Both the position numbers and the translations under genes were made by a program. A stretch of 14,160 nucleotides of DNA from positions 1 to 14,160 of the forward strand of contig DASZPL010000180.1 in NCBI GenBank assembly GCA_035550315.1, given 5' to 3'. The notes beneath the pieces are model-generated. The model saw only the letters and a list, made by a program, of their open reading frames with translations. It was not told where the DNA came from and ran no database searches. Shown one piece after another: positions 1 through 6,991 of the stretch (position 1 is the stretch's first letter; every line of letters begins with the position of its first letter). This DNA is from DASZPL01 sp035550315 (GTDB taxonomy: Bacteria; Actinomycetota; Actinomycetes; JAFAQI01).

Positions 1-326
1 CCCGCAGCCGCGTCCAGTGTCTCCAGCATCCGGTGCAGCGCGACCCGCTTCGTCGCGCGCAGGTCCGCCTCGGTCAACCGGCGGAACTCGGCAGCCGCGT
101 CCGAGTCTTCGCGATAGCCGTCGGGGAGCAGTCGCAGCAGCACCGGGTCGTCGGGAGCCGCCGGCGCTTCGGACGCCACGCCGAACGCCTGCTCGAGCGG
201 GTCCTCGGACTGCTCGGGGTCGTCGAGCAACACCTCGGTCTGCCCGATCAGGCTGGCCAGCAGGCCGGCTTCGACGCGGTCGAGCGAGACCTGGACCAGG
301 TCGCCCTGGCGGCGTACCGAACCCAC
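1..326 (-). CDS. DUF2017 family protein, partial (C-terminus beyond window start)
   Basis: This is the gene directly downstream of clpS on the minus strand; its 3' end is cut by the window edge. About 108 residues are visible. Recognisable pieces are LLRLLPDGY followed by an acidic stretch, then AEFRRLTEADLR and a helical HRMLETLDAA segment, which fits the actinobacterial DUF2017 family that habitually sits next to clpS. The family has no established biochemical role; its linkage to clpS suggests a link to ClpCP proteolysis, but that is inference. I chose the GTG at 324-326 because it follows the clpS stop closely; it has no clear Shine-Dalgarno. An in-frame GTG 36 bases upstream, inside clpS, is an alternative start. 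A 10-bp tandem duplication lies between the two genes. Confidence 0.8.
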   Translation of the reverse strand, partial: MGSVRRQGDLVQVSLDRVEAGLLASLIGQTEVLLDDPEQSEDPLEQAFGVASEAPAAPDDPVLLRLLPDGYREDSDAAAEFRRLTEADLRATKRVALHRMLETLDAAA

Positions 327-329
327 CAG

Positions 330-349
330 TTCAGTCTTGTTCAGTCTTG
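330..349. repeat. 10-bp perfect tandem duplication at the clpS/DUF2017 junction
   Basis: The ten bases TTCAGTCTTG occur twice in a row (330-339 and 340-349). On the minus strand the first-read copy carries the last clpS codons and its TGA stop at 341-343, and the second supplies another TGA at 331-333 in a different frame just before the DUF2017 start. It looks like a slippage product in the short intergenic gap. Confidence 0.85.
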
Positions 350-631
350 CTGGAGCGTCGCCCACAGCCCGGCCGCGTGCAGCCGGGTGACGTCATGCTC
401 CATCTGCTCGCGCGTCCCGGACGAAACCGCGGCCTTGCCCTTGTGATGGACGTCGAGCATCAGCTTGGTCGCCTTCTCCCGGCTGTAGCCGAACAGGTGC
501 TGGAACACCCACGTGACGTAGCTCATCAAGTTGATCGGGTCGTTCCACACGATCGCGACCCAGGGTCGTTCCGGCTCGGTCGCCTCGTCGCCGACGGGGC
601 GTTGCGTCCGCTCGATAGTCGGAGCCGACAT
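341..631 (-). CDS. clpS: ATP-dependent Clp protease adaptor ClpS
   Basis: ClpS binds the Clp ATPase and hands over N-degron substrates to the ClpCP protease in the cytoplasm. The 96-residue product has the family core after a variable N-terminal tail: WVAIVWNDPINLMSYV at about 24-39, where the N-D-P-x-N segment helps form the binding pocket for the N-terminal residue, then FGYSREKATKLML and the VHHKGKA motif at 61-67. Length is typical. I start at the ATG at 629-631 (MSAPTIERT) because residues further upstream in the open frame look unlike ClpS and would run towards pncB; ATG at 638-640 (MEPMSAP) is also possible. The gene is divergent from pncB and followed by a DUF2017 gene, the usual actinobacterial order. 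Confidence 0.93.
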   Translation of the reverse strand: MSAPTIERTQRPVGDEATEPERPWVAIVWNDPINLMSYVTWVFQHLFGYSREKATKLMLDVHHKGKAAVSSGTREQMEHDVTRLHAAGLWATLQQD

Positions 632-686
632 GGGCTCCATGATGGCACTGCGCTCCGCGCCGCTGCGCGGTGCGATCATCGCTGCG

Positions 687-1994
687 ATGCGGGAGTTGCG
701 AGCGCCGACGCCGGCGATGCTGACCGACCATTACGAGCTGACCATGGTCGAGGCTGCGCTGCGCAGCGGCGCCGGCGACCGCCGCTGCGTGTTCGAGGTG
801 TTCGCTCGCTCGCTGCCGGGCCGGCGGCGTTACGCCGTGGTCGCCGGGCTCGGCCGGCTGCTCGACGCGCTGGCCGACTTCCGGTTCGACGACGACGCCA
901 TCCGCTACCTCGAGTCGGCCGACGTGGTGGACGCGCCGAGCCGCGAGTGGCTCGCGGCGTACCGGTTCACGGGATCGATCGACGCCTATCCCGAGGGCGA
1001 GATCTACTTTCCGAACTCGCCGGTGCTGACCGTCGAGGGCAGCTTCGCCGAGTGCGTCGTGCTCGAGACGTTGGTGCTGTCGGTGCTCAACCACGACAGT
1101 GCGGTGGCGACGGCGGCGGCCCGGATGGTGTGCGCCGCCGGCGACCGGCCGTGCATCGAGATGGGATCGCGGCGCACGCACGAAGCGGCCGCGATCGCCG
1201 CCGCCCGCGCGGCCTACATCGGCGGCTTCGCGTCCACGTCAAACCTCGCGGCCGGCGACCGGTGGGACATCCCGACGACGGGTACGGCGGCGCACGCGTT
1301 CACGCTGGTGCACGACGACGAGATCGCGGCGTTCCGGGCGCAGGTCGAGTCGCTCGGCAACGACACCACGCTGCTGGTCGACACCTACGACGTGGAGCAG
1401 GGCATCCGCGCGGCGGTTGACGTCGCCGGTCCGAAGCTGGGTGCGATCCGGCTCGACTCCGGCGACCTGCCCACCCAGGCGCGCGACGCCCGCCGGTTGC
1501 TGGACGAGCTGGGCGCGCACCAGACTCGGATCGTGGTCACCAGCGACCTCGACGAGTTCGCGATCGCGGCGCTCGCCGCAGCGCCGGTCGACGGCTACGG
1601 CGTCGGCACCTCCGTCGTCACCGGCAGCGGCGTGCCCACGGCCGGATTCGTCTACAAGCTGGTCGCGCGCGAGACCGCCGACGGTTGGCGGCCGGTCGAG
1701 AAGCGCTCGCCTGGGAAGCCGTCGCGCGGCGGCCGGAAGCAGGCGGCGCGGCGGCTCGACGCGAACGGCACGGCGGTCGCCGAGGTGCTCCGGATCGATC
1801 CGGCCGGCGTCGGCGACGGCGAGCGGGCGCTGCAGGTCCGCGTGGTGGCCGACGGCGAGGTGCTCGGCGCTGCGTCGTTGCAGCAGGCGCGCGACCGCTG
1901 CCGCCGCTCGATGCAGGAGCTGCCGGCGGCCGCGATGAAACTCTCGCCCGGCGATCCGGCGATTGACACGCTCTGGGAGATCGACGAGGGATGA
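687..1994 (+). CDS. pncB: Nicotinate phosphoribosyltransferase
   Basis: The enzyme makes nicotinate mononucleotide from nicotinate and phosphoribosyl pyrophosphate, with ATP hydrolysis, in the Preiss-Handler route to NAD. With the ATG at 687 the product is 435 residues, normal for the bacterial family. Visible landmarks are the N-terminal TDHYELTM at about 13-20, MGSRRTHE at 159-166, the TGTAAHAF stretch containing His203 (by family knowledge the histidine phosphorylated during ATP coupling), RLDSGD at 255-260 and the phosphate-site-like GYGVGTSVV at 303-311. The open frame extends upstream into clpS, but the homologous N-terminus begins near MRELRAPTP, so 687 is preferred. No good Shine-Dalgarno is seen, so the start is less certain than the gene. 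Its stop overlaps the pncA leader, indicating an operon. Confidence 0.93.
   Translation: MRELRAPTPAMLTDHYELTMVEAALRSGAGDRRCVFEVFARSLPGRRRYAVVAGLGRLLDALADFRFDDDAIRYLESADVVDAPSREWLAAYRFTGSIDAYPEGEIYFPNSPVLTVEGSFAECVVLETLVLSVLNHDSAVATAAARMVCAAGDRPCIEMGSRRTHEAAAIAAARAAYIGGFASTSNLAAGDRWDIPTTGTAAHAFTLVHDDEIAAFRAQVESLGNDTTLLVDTYDVEQGIRAAVDVAGPKLGAIRLDSGDLPTQARDARRLLDELGAHQTRIVVTSDLDEFAIAALAAAPVDGYGVGTSVVTGSGVPTAGFVYKLVARETADGWRPVEKRSPGKPSRGGRKQAARRLDANGTAVAEVLRIDPAGVGDGERALQVRVVADGEVLGAASLQQARDRCRRSMQELPAAAMKLSPGDPAIDTLWEIDEG
1986..1990 (+). promoter_or_regulatory. Ribosome binding site of pncA
   Basis: GAGGG lies five bases before the ATG at 1996. It sits inside the last codons of pncB, so it selects 1996 over the out-of-frame ATG at 1991 and implies coupled translation of the two salvage genes. 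Confidence 0.6.
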
Positions 1995-1995
1995 C

Positions 1996-2562
1996 ATGGC
2001 GCGCGGGTTGATCGTCGTCGACGTGCAGAACGACTTCTGCGAGGGCGGCTCGCTGGCGGTCGTCGGCGGTGCCGCCGTCGCCGCCAAGATCAGCGCCCTG
2101 CTTGCAGGGGCGGCGTACGCCGCGGTCGCCGCGACCCGCGACGCGCATCGCGACCCCGGCAGCCACTTCGCCGCGGCGCCCGACTACGTCGACAGCTGGC
2201 CGCCGCACTGCGTCGTGGGGACGCCGGGGGTGGAGTTTCACCCGAACCTCGACACCCAGCGGGTCGACGCTGTGTTCGACAAAGGCGAGTGGCAGGCGGC
2301 GTACAGCGGGTTCGAGGGCGTCGATCGCGAGGGCCGGTCGCTGGCGGACTGGCTCCGCGAGCACGACATCGACGCGGTGGACGTCGTCGGCATCGCGACC
2401 GACCACTGCGTGCGCGCCACCGCGCTCGACGCCGTCGGTGAGGGCTTCGCTACGACGGTGCTGCTCGACCACACCGCGGGAGTCAACCCGGCGACGGTCG
2501 AGACGGCGCTCGCCGAGATGCGTGCCGCCGGCGTCACCCTGCGCGGATCGCTAACCGGTTAG
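1996..2562 (+). CDS. pncA: Nicotinamidase (isochorismatase-like fold)
   Basis: The enzyme deamidates nicotinamide to nicotinate, which PncB then uses; in mycobacteria the same enzyme activates pyrazinamide. The 188-residue product has all expected active-site residues: catalytic Asp9 in VVDVQNDF, Lys96 in FDKGEW and nucleophile Cys138 in IATDHCVRA, plus the metal ligands Asp49, His51, His57 and His71 in the DAHRDPGSHF and WPPHC regions. The Lys, Cys and metal-ligand numbers equal those of Mycobacterium tuberculosis PncA. The start is fixed by a Shine-Dalgarno at 1986-1990. The pncB stop (TGA, 1992-1994) precedes this ATG by one base, so the two genes are almost certainly co-transcribed. The stop codon overlaps that of the convergent acyl-CoA synthetase gene. 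Confidence 0.95.
   Translation: MARGLIVVDVQNDFCEGGSLAVVGGAAVAAKISALLAGAAYAAVAATRDAHRDPGSHFAAAPDYVDSWPPHCVVGTPGVEFHPNLDTQRVDAVFDKGEWQAAYSGFEGVDREGRSLADWLREHDIDAVDVVGIATDHCVRATALDAVGEGFATTVLLDHTAGVNPATVETALAEMRAAGVTLRGSLTG
2552..2561. repeat. Palindrome at overlapping convergent stop codons
   Basis: TAACCGGTTA is a perfect 10-bp palindrome. The pncA stop (TAG, 2560-2562) and the stop of the opposing acyl-CoA synthetase gene (TAA on the minus strand, 2559-2561) overlap within or at its edge. It is too short to be a convincing terminator by itself. Confidence 0.7.
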
Positions 2563-4190
2563 GACAGCAGGCGCTTCAGCACCTTGCCGGTCTCGTTGCG
2601 GGGCAGCGCATCGTGGAACACGATCTCGCGGGGCACCTTGTAGGTCGCGAGCCGCTGCTTGACGTGCGTGCGCAGGTCGTCGCCGGTCACGGTCTCGCCG
2701 TCGCGCAACACCACGTGCGCAACGAGCGCCTGGCCGAACCGGTCATCGGCCACGCCGACGACCGTGACATCGGCGACGGCGCTGTGCTGGTGTAGGACGT
2801 CCTCGACCTCCGCCGGGAAGACGTTCTCGCCGCCCGAGATGATCATGTCGTCGTCGCGGCCTTCGACGTAGAGCCGGCCGTCGTCGCCGATCCGGCCCAG
2901 GTCGCCGATGGACGCCAGTGTGCCGAGCCGCGCCTTGTCCTCGCCGCTGGTGTAGCCCTCGAACGACATGCTACTGCCCGCGAAGATCCGGCCGACCTGG
3001 CCGGGCGCGACGTCGTTGTCGTCGGCGTCGACCAGCCGCACCGTCACTCCTCGCAGCACCTTGCCGGCGGTGGTCGGAGCCGCTCGCAGGTCGCGCGGGG
3101 TGGCGACGCTCACGTAGGCGATCTCGGTCGATCCGTAAAGGCTGTAGAGCACGTCACCGAACCGGTCCATGAACCGGGTCGCGAGCGTGGGCGCCAGCGC
3201 CGAGCCGGAGAGCGCGACCACCTTCAGCGACGAGGTGTCGAAGTCGCCCGCGACGTCGAGCATCCGCTGGCACATGACCGGTACGGCGACCAGCGTGTCG
3301 GCGTGGTAGCGCTCGACGAGCTTGAGCGTCTCCGCCGGGTCGAACCGCCGCGCCATCACGAACGTCGCCTGCATCATCGAGCCGATCACGATGTTGCCCA
3401 GACCCCAGGCGTGGAACGCCGGCGCCGCGAGCACGGTCACGCCGCGGCCCGGGTACGGGATCATGTCGAGCAACGCCAGCCCGCTCACGGCGCCCGAGAG
3501 CGCATTCGGTGAGCCGCGCGCCGCGCCCTTCGGCCGTCCGGTCGTGCCGCTGGTCAGGATGATGTGCCGGCCTTCCGCCTCCGGTGACGGCAGCTCCGGC
3601 GCCGGCCCGTCACCTGCTGCCTCGACCAGGCCGGCCAGGCTGTCGGCCGGCGCATCACCGGCTGCGACCCAGGCCGTCAGCCACGGGATCGTGTCGGGCA
3701 CGTGCTCGGCGAGTGGCTTGAACTCGTCGTCCGCGACCAGGATCGAGGCCCGTTCGCTGGTCAGCACGTCGCCCAGCTGCGGCCCCGCGAATCCCGTGTT
3801 CAGGTAGAGCACGTCGGCTCCAACCTTGGCTGCCGCTAGCTGCGCGAGCAGGAACGCGGAGGAGTTGCGTGCCAGCAAGGCGAGGCGATCGCCGGCGCCG
3901 ATGCCGCGTTCGCGCAACCCGGCCGCGATGATGCTGCTGCGCCGGTCGAGCTCGGCGTACGTCAGCGACTCGCGTTCGTCGATCACGGCGAGCTGGTCGG
4001 GCACTCGCGCTGCGTTGGAGGCAATCACGCCGGCGGCGGTGCCGCCCCACTGGCGGAACGCGCGGACCGCGCGCACCATCCGGTCCGGCCGGGTGGGCGC
4101 GAGCAGGTGGCTACGCCGCGCGACCTTCAGCCCGGCCCAGCTGGTTTGCGCCACCGTCGCAGCCAGCGACGCCGTCCGCTCGATCACCAT
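2559..4190 (-). CDS. FadD-like acyl-CoA synthetase (AMP-binding, ANL superfamily)
   Basis: It is predicted to activate a carboxylic acid, most likely a medium or long fatty acid, to acyl-AMP and then acyl-CoA. The 543 residues carry all core motifs: phosphate-binding TSGTTGRPKG at 213-222, LYGSTE at 351-356, the GDLGRIGDDGRLYVEGR hinge region at about 429-445, MIISGGENVFPAEVED around 449-464, and the NETGK motif with the adenylation lysine at 536. An N-terminal extension of about 55 residues before the AMP-binding domain resembles, from memory, mycobacterial FadD2/FadD12-type proteins. The substrate cannot be read from sequence. The ATG at 4188-4190 follows a GAAGGTG ribosome binding site, seven bases away from its AAGG core. 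It is the last gene of the five-gene minus-strand run. Confidence 0.92.
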   Translation of the reverse strand: MVIERTASLAATVAQTSWAGLKVARRSHLLAPTRPDRMVRAVRAFRQWGGTAAGVIASNAARVPDQLAVIDERESLTYAELDRRSSIIAAGLRERGIGAGDRLALLARNSSAFLLAQLAAAKVGADVLYLNTGFAGPQLGDVLTSERASILVADDEFKPLAEHVPDTIPWLTAWVAAGDAPADSLAGLVEAAGDGPAPELPSPEAEGRHIILTSGTTGRPKGAARGSPNALSGAVSGLALLDMIPYPGRGVTVLAAPAFHAWGLGNIVIGSMMQATFVMARRFDPAETLKLVERYHADTLVAVPVMCQRMLDVAGDFDTSSLKVVALSGSALAPTLATRFMDRFGDVLYSLYGSTEIAYVSVATPRDLRAAPTTAGKVLRGVTVRLVDADDNDVAPGQVGRIFAGSSMSFEGYTSGEDKARLGTLASIGDLGRIGDDGRLYVEGRDDDMIISGGENVFPAEVEDVLHQHSAVADVTVVGVADDRFGQALVAHVVLRDGETVTGDDLRTHVKQRLATYKVPREIVFHDALPRNETGKVLKRLLS

Positions 4191-4195
4191 GCCGA

Positions 4196-4202
4196 CACCT
4201 TC
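4196..4202 (-). promoter_or_regulatory. Ribosome binding site of the acyl-CoA synthetase gene
   Basis: GAAGGTG on the minus strand; its AAGG core ends seven bases before the ATG at 4188-4190 and supports that start. The whole 39-base gap between the epimerase-like gene and this one contains no evident promoter or terminator. Confidence 0.55.
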
Positions 4203-4229
4203 TCAAATCCAGCGGCTCGCGGTGGCTGG

Positions 4230-5153
4230 TCAGAGTGACGGCGTGATGCCCCAGCGGCCCACCCACGAGTCGCCGGGGTCGAGCGGCACCAGATCCTCGC
4301 CGGTCGCCAGCGCGTTCGGCGGCACGGTCATCGGCTCGACGCCGAGGCCCTGCCGGCGGCGGGACGGATCGGGCAACGCGTCGCCGGTGAACAGCTCGAC
4401 GTACGGGAACGCGTCGCTGAGCCAGACCGTCACGGACCGGTCACCCGTCGGGGCCGCGAGGGTCAGCCGGAACTGGCCTTCGTCGTCGCGGTGCAGGTCG
4501 GTGAACGTGAAGTCGATCCGGGTGTCGCCGATCAGCCGCGGGTCGCGGAAGTCGTACGCCGTGCCCGCGACCGGCTGCCGGCCGGTCGGGATCTGCTGCT
4601 CGCCGGTCGGCAGCCGGGTCTCCGCCGGGACGTGCAGCACGGCGTCGTCGATGGTCGCTCCGCCGACCGTGATGTAGGGATGGAAGCCGCACGCGATCGG
4701 CGCGGTCGAGTCGCTGCGGTTGGTGATCGTCGTCTCGGCGACCAGGCCGGCGCCGTCGAGCGACCACGCGTTGGTGACCTCCAGCTCCCACGGGTAGCCG
4801 GGCTGTGGCACGGATCGGCACAGGAGCACCACCCGGTCGGCCGCCTGCTCGACGGCGGACCACCGACGCCAGCGGACCAGGCCGTGGATCGCGTTGTGCT
4901 GCTCGGGCTCGGTCAATGCCAACTGTTGCGGCGTGCCCTGCCACGACCAGGCGCCGTCACGCACCCGGTTCGGCCAGGGCACCAACGTCTGGCACCGGGC
5001 GCCGTCGCAGATCGCGTCGAGGTCGTAGCCGTCGAGCACCGGCCGCTCCCCCACGAGGTAGCTGCGCAAGCCGCCGCCGACCTCGACGGCGGTCGCGACG
5101 TGCTCCCCGTTGCGGATCTCGAACTGCCGGCCACTCGGCGGATTCACCGACAC
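4230..5153 (-). CDS. Aldose 1-epimerase family protein (galactose mutarotase-like)
   Basis: The product belongs to the galactose-mutarotase-like beta-sandwich family, whose classical members interconvert alpha and beta anomers of aldoses. With the GTG at 5151-5153 it has 307 residues, a usual length. The three catalytic-type positions of the family are present: His90 in NAIHGLVRW, His158 in ACGFHPYI and Glu273 in GLGVEPMTVPPNA, the last being the expected general base. The sugar substrate is unknown; many actinobacterial members are generic sugar-phosphate or aldose epimerases. The start is chosen because AAGGAG stands five bases before it; the longer open frame upstream overlaps yqgE and lacks support. 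It lies 17 bases after yqgE and 39 before the acyl-CoA synthetase, with no obvious functional link to either. Confidence 0.87.
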   Translation of the reverse strand: MSVNPPSGRQFEIRNGEHVATAVEVGGGLRSYLVGERPVLDGYDLDAICDGARCQTLVPWPNRVRDGAWSWQGTPQQLALTEPEQHNAIHGLVRWRRWSAVEQAADRVVLLCRSVPQPGYPWELEVTNAWSLDGAGLVAETTITNRSDSTAPIACGFHPYITVGGATIDDAVLHVPAETRLPTGEQQIPTGRQPVAGTAYDFRDPRLIGDTRIDFTFTDLHRDDEGQFRLTLAAPTGDRSVTVWLSDAFPYVELFTGDALPDPSRRRQGLGVEPMTVPPNALATGEDLVPLDPGDSWVGRWGITPSL

Positions 5154-5158
5154 CTGCA

Positions 5159-5164
5159 CTCCTT
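5159..5164 (-). promoter_or_regulatory. Ribosome binding site deciding the epimerase start
   Basis: A perfect AAGGAG on the minus strand, five bases before GTG 5151-5153. It includes part of another in-frame GTG at 5157-5159, which is thereby disfavoured as the start. Confidence 0.65.
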
Positions 5165-5170
5165 CGCTGC

Positions 5171-5725
5171 TCAGTTCATCGTCGGATCGACCGGGCAGGT
5201 CGACACCGCCGACAGCGGCCATGGCTGCCGGCGGAGTACGGCGGACCACAGCCGCGCCGGCGCCGGATCGAACGGGTCCAGCGGCAAGCCGTCGACGACG
5301 TACCACGCGCCTTGCTCGATCTCACTTTCCAGCTGCCCGCTCGCCCAGCCGGCGTACCCGGCGAACACCCGCAGCTGCCGCAGCGACGCGGCGAGCAGCG
5401 CCGGGTCGCCGTCGAGGTCGACCGTGACCAGCGGCAGCTGTACGGGCTGCACCAGGGTTTCGTCGACGTCGCCGGCGGCGACGCCGAGGGCGATCGCGGC
5501 CTGCGGCTCGACCGGGCCGCCGGAGAACAGCACCGCCGGCTCGCTGGCCAACTCGGCAACCGGCGGGACCACTTCTTGCAGCGGCGCGTCGGCCGGCCGG
5601 TTGATGATGACGCCGAGCGCGCCCTCGTCGCCGTGAGCGAGCAGCGCGATCACGGTGCGGGCGAACGTCGGCTCACGCAGCGTCGGCGTTGCGACGAGCA
5701 ACTTTCCGCGCAGGCCGGCCGGCAC
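5171..5725 (-). CDS. YqgE/AlgH family protein (DUF179)
   Basis: The 184-residue product is a typical full-length member of the YqgE/AlgH (DUF179) family: GKLLVATPTL at 7-16 followed by FARTVIALLAHGDEGALGVIINRP in two parts, a central LFSGGPV, and VFAGYAGWASGQLE near residues 120-133. Structures of family members are known, but the biochemical role is not; AlgH was named for an effect on alginate expression in Pseudomonas. Translation starts at GTG 5723-5725, in the same reading frame as the upstream P450 and only 12 bases after that gene's stop. There is no strong Shine-Dalgarno, so coupling by reinitiation is plausible. The family occurs in many actinobacteria, often singly. Confidence 0.9.
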   Translation of the reverse strand: MPAGLRGKLLVATPTLREPTFARTVIALLAHGDEGALGVIINRPADAPLQEVVPPVAELASEPAVLFSGGPVEPQAAIALGVAAGDVDETLVQPVQLPLVTVDLDGDPALLAASLRQLRVFAGYAGWASGQLESEIEQGAWYVVDGLPLDPFDPAPARLWSAVLRRQPWPLSAVSTCPVDPTMN

Positions 5726-5737
5726 CGGTCCAGTCCA

Positions 5738-6967
5738 TCACTTCACCGAGACCGGCAGGGTGGTGAGGCCGCGCAAGTTGATCCGGCCGTTGTGCTGCGG
5801 CTCGGCCGACAACGTCAACTTCGGGAACCGGCGCAGCAACGACGACACCGCGATCCGGCCTTCCATGCGCGCGAGCGCCTGCCCCAGGCACAGGTGCACA
5901 CCGCCACCGAACGAGACGTGCTGGCGCGCGTTCGGCCGGTCGATCCGCAACTCGTCCGCGTCCGGCCCGAAGACGTCCTGGTCACGGTTGGCCGACCCGA
6001 GGCCGGCGAGCACGAAGCTGCCCTTCGGGATCGTGACGTCGCGGACGGTGTAGTCGTCGAGCGTGATCCGGCGCGACGACTGCACCGGGCTGTCGAACCG
6101 GAGCAGCTCCTCCACGGCGTTCTCGTCGAGGTCGGGCCGGCCGCGCCAGAAGTCGGCCTGGGCCGGATCGCGGAGCAGCGCCAACGTGCCGTTGCCGATC
6201 AGGTTCACGGTGGTCTCGTGGCCGGCGATGTAGAGCAGCGCAACCTGCGCGACCAGCTCGGGCTCGCTGAGTACGTCGCCCTCGTCTTCGGCGTGGATCA
6301 AATCGGTGAGCAGGTCGTCGGCCGGGTGCGCCCGCTTCCAGGCGATCGCCTCAGCGGTTCGTTGCCGCAGCTCGACGTCGGCCTGCGCGATCTGCCGGAC
6401 GGTGTCGACGTCGGGCGCCGGCTCGAGCGCGCGCACGACCATGTGGCTGAGCTCTCGCAGCCGGGTGACGTCGGTCTCTTCGGGCATGCCGAGCATCTCG
6501 GAGATCACCGCGAACGGCAGCGGGAAGGCCAGCGCCTCGATCAGGTCGACGTTGCCCGCCTCGGCGATCTGGTCGAGCGCCGCGTCGACCAGCGACTGCA
6601 CGACCGGCTCCAGCGCGGCGATGCGCCGCGTGGTGAACGCCTTGACCACCAGACGGCGCAGCCGGGTGTGGTCCGGCGGGTCACGGTCGAGCATGGACAC
6701 GCCGCCGCCGCGCCGTCCGCTCGCGCCGGCTTCCGCGTAGACCTGGTCGTAGATCTCGCGCATCGGGCCGAACTCGGCGACGTTTGAGTCCTCGACCGAG
6801 AGCTGCGCGCGCAGCAGCTCGCTGACGTCGGCGTGCCGCCACACCGCCCAGATGCCGAACTCGTTGTGCTCCACCGGCACCGCCGCGCGCAGCTCGGCAT
6901 ACTGCGGATACGGGTCGTCGGTGAACCCCGGAGCGAACGGGTTGAACGCCACAGTGGTCTCGGTCAT
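5738..6967 (-). CDS. Cytochrome P450 (bacterial class I type)
   Basis: This is a soluble heme monooxygenase expected to take electrons from a ferredoxin and ferredoxin reductase, neither of which is encoded here. The 409 residues match the usual bacterial length. The I-helix oxygen-activation motif is AGHETT at 248-253, the K-helix ExxR is Glu287-Leu-Leu-Arg290, and the heme loop SFGGGVHLCLG at 352-362 contains the proximal ligand Cys360. HTRLRRLV around 100-107 is the C-helix region typical of the CYP105/107-like group. The substrate cannot be inferred. The ATG at 6965-6967 lacks a Shine-Dalgarno; it stands 24 bases after the cyclase stop, so co-transcription with the cyclase is likely. Confidence 0.95.
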   Translation of the reverse strand: MTETTVAFNPFAPGFTDDPYPQYAELRAAVPVEHNEFGIWAVWRHADVSELLRAQLSVEDSNVAEFGPMREIYDQVYAEAGASGRRGGGVSMLDRDPPDHTRLRRLVVKAFTTRRIAALEPVVQSLVDAALDQIAEAGNVDLIEALAFPLPFAVISEMLGMPEETDVTRLRELSHMVVRALEPAPDVDTVRQIAQADVELRQRTAEAIAWKRAHPADDLLTDLIHAEDEGDVLSEPELVAQVALLYIAGHETTVNLIGNGTLALLRDPAQADFWRGRPDLDENAVEELLRFDSPVQSSRRITLDDYTVRDVTIPKGSFVLAGLGSANRDQDVFGPDADELRIDRPNARQHVSFGGGVHLCLGQALARMEGRIAVSSLLRRFPKLTLSAEPQHNGRINLRGLTTLPVSVK

Positions 6968-6991
6968 GTAGTGAGAGTAGGCGCCGGCTCG

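Noticed and set aside
393..2472. Long minus-strand frames opposite pncB and pncA
   Set aside because: Arg/His/Ala/Pro-rich with no motifs; the plus-strand genes have complete active sites.
4805..6787. A 660-codon open frame on the plus strand
   Set aside because: It runs antisense through the epimerase, yqgE and P450 genes and its product is Arg/Gln/Val-rich low-complexity sequence, typical of a GC-rich shadow frame.
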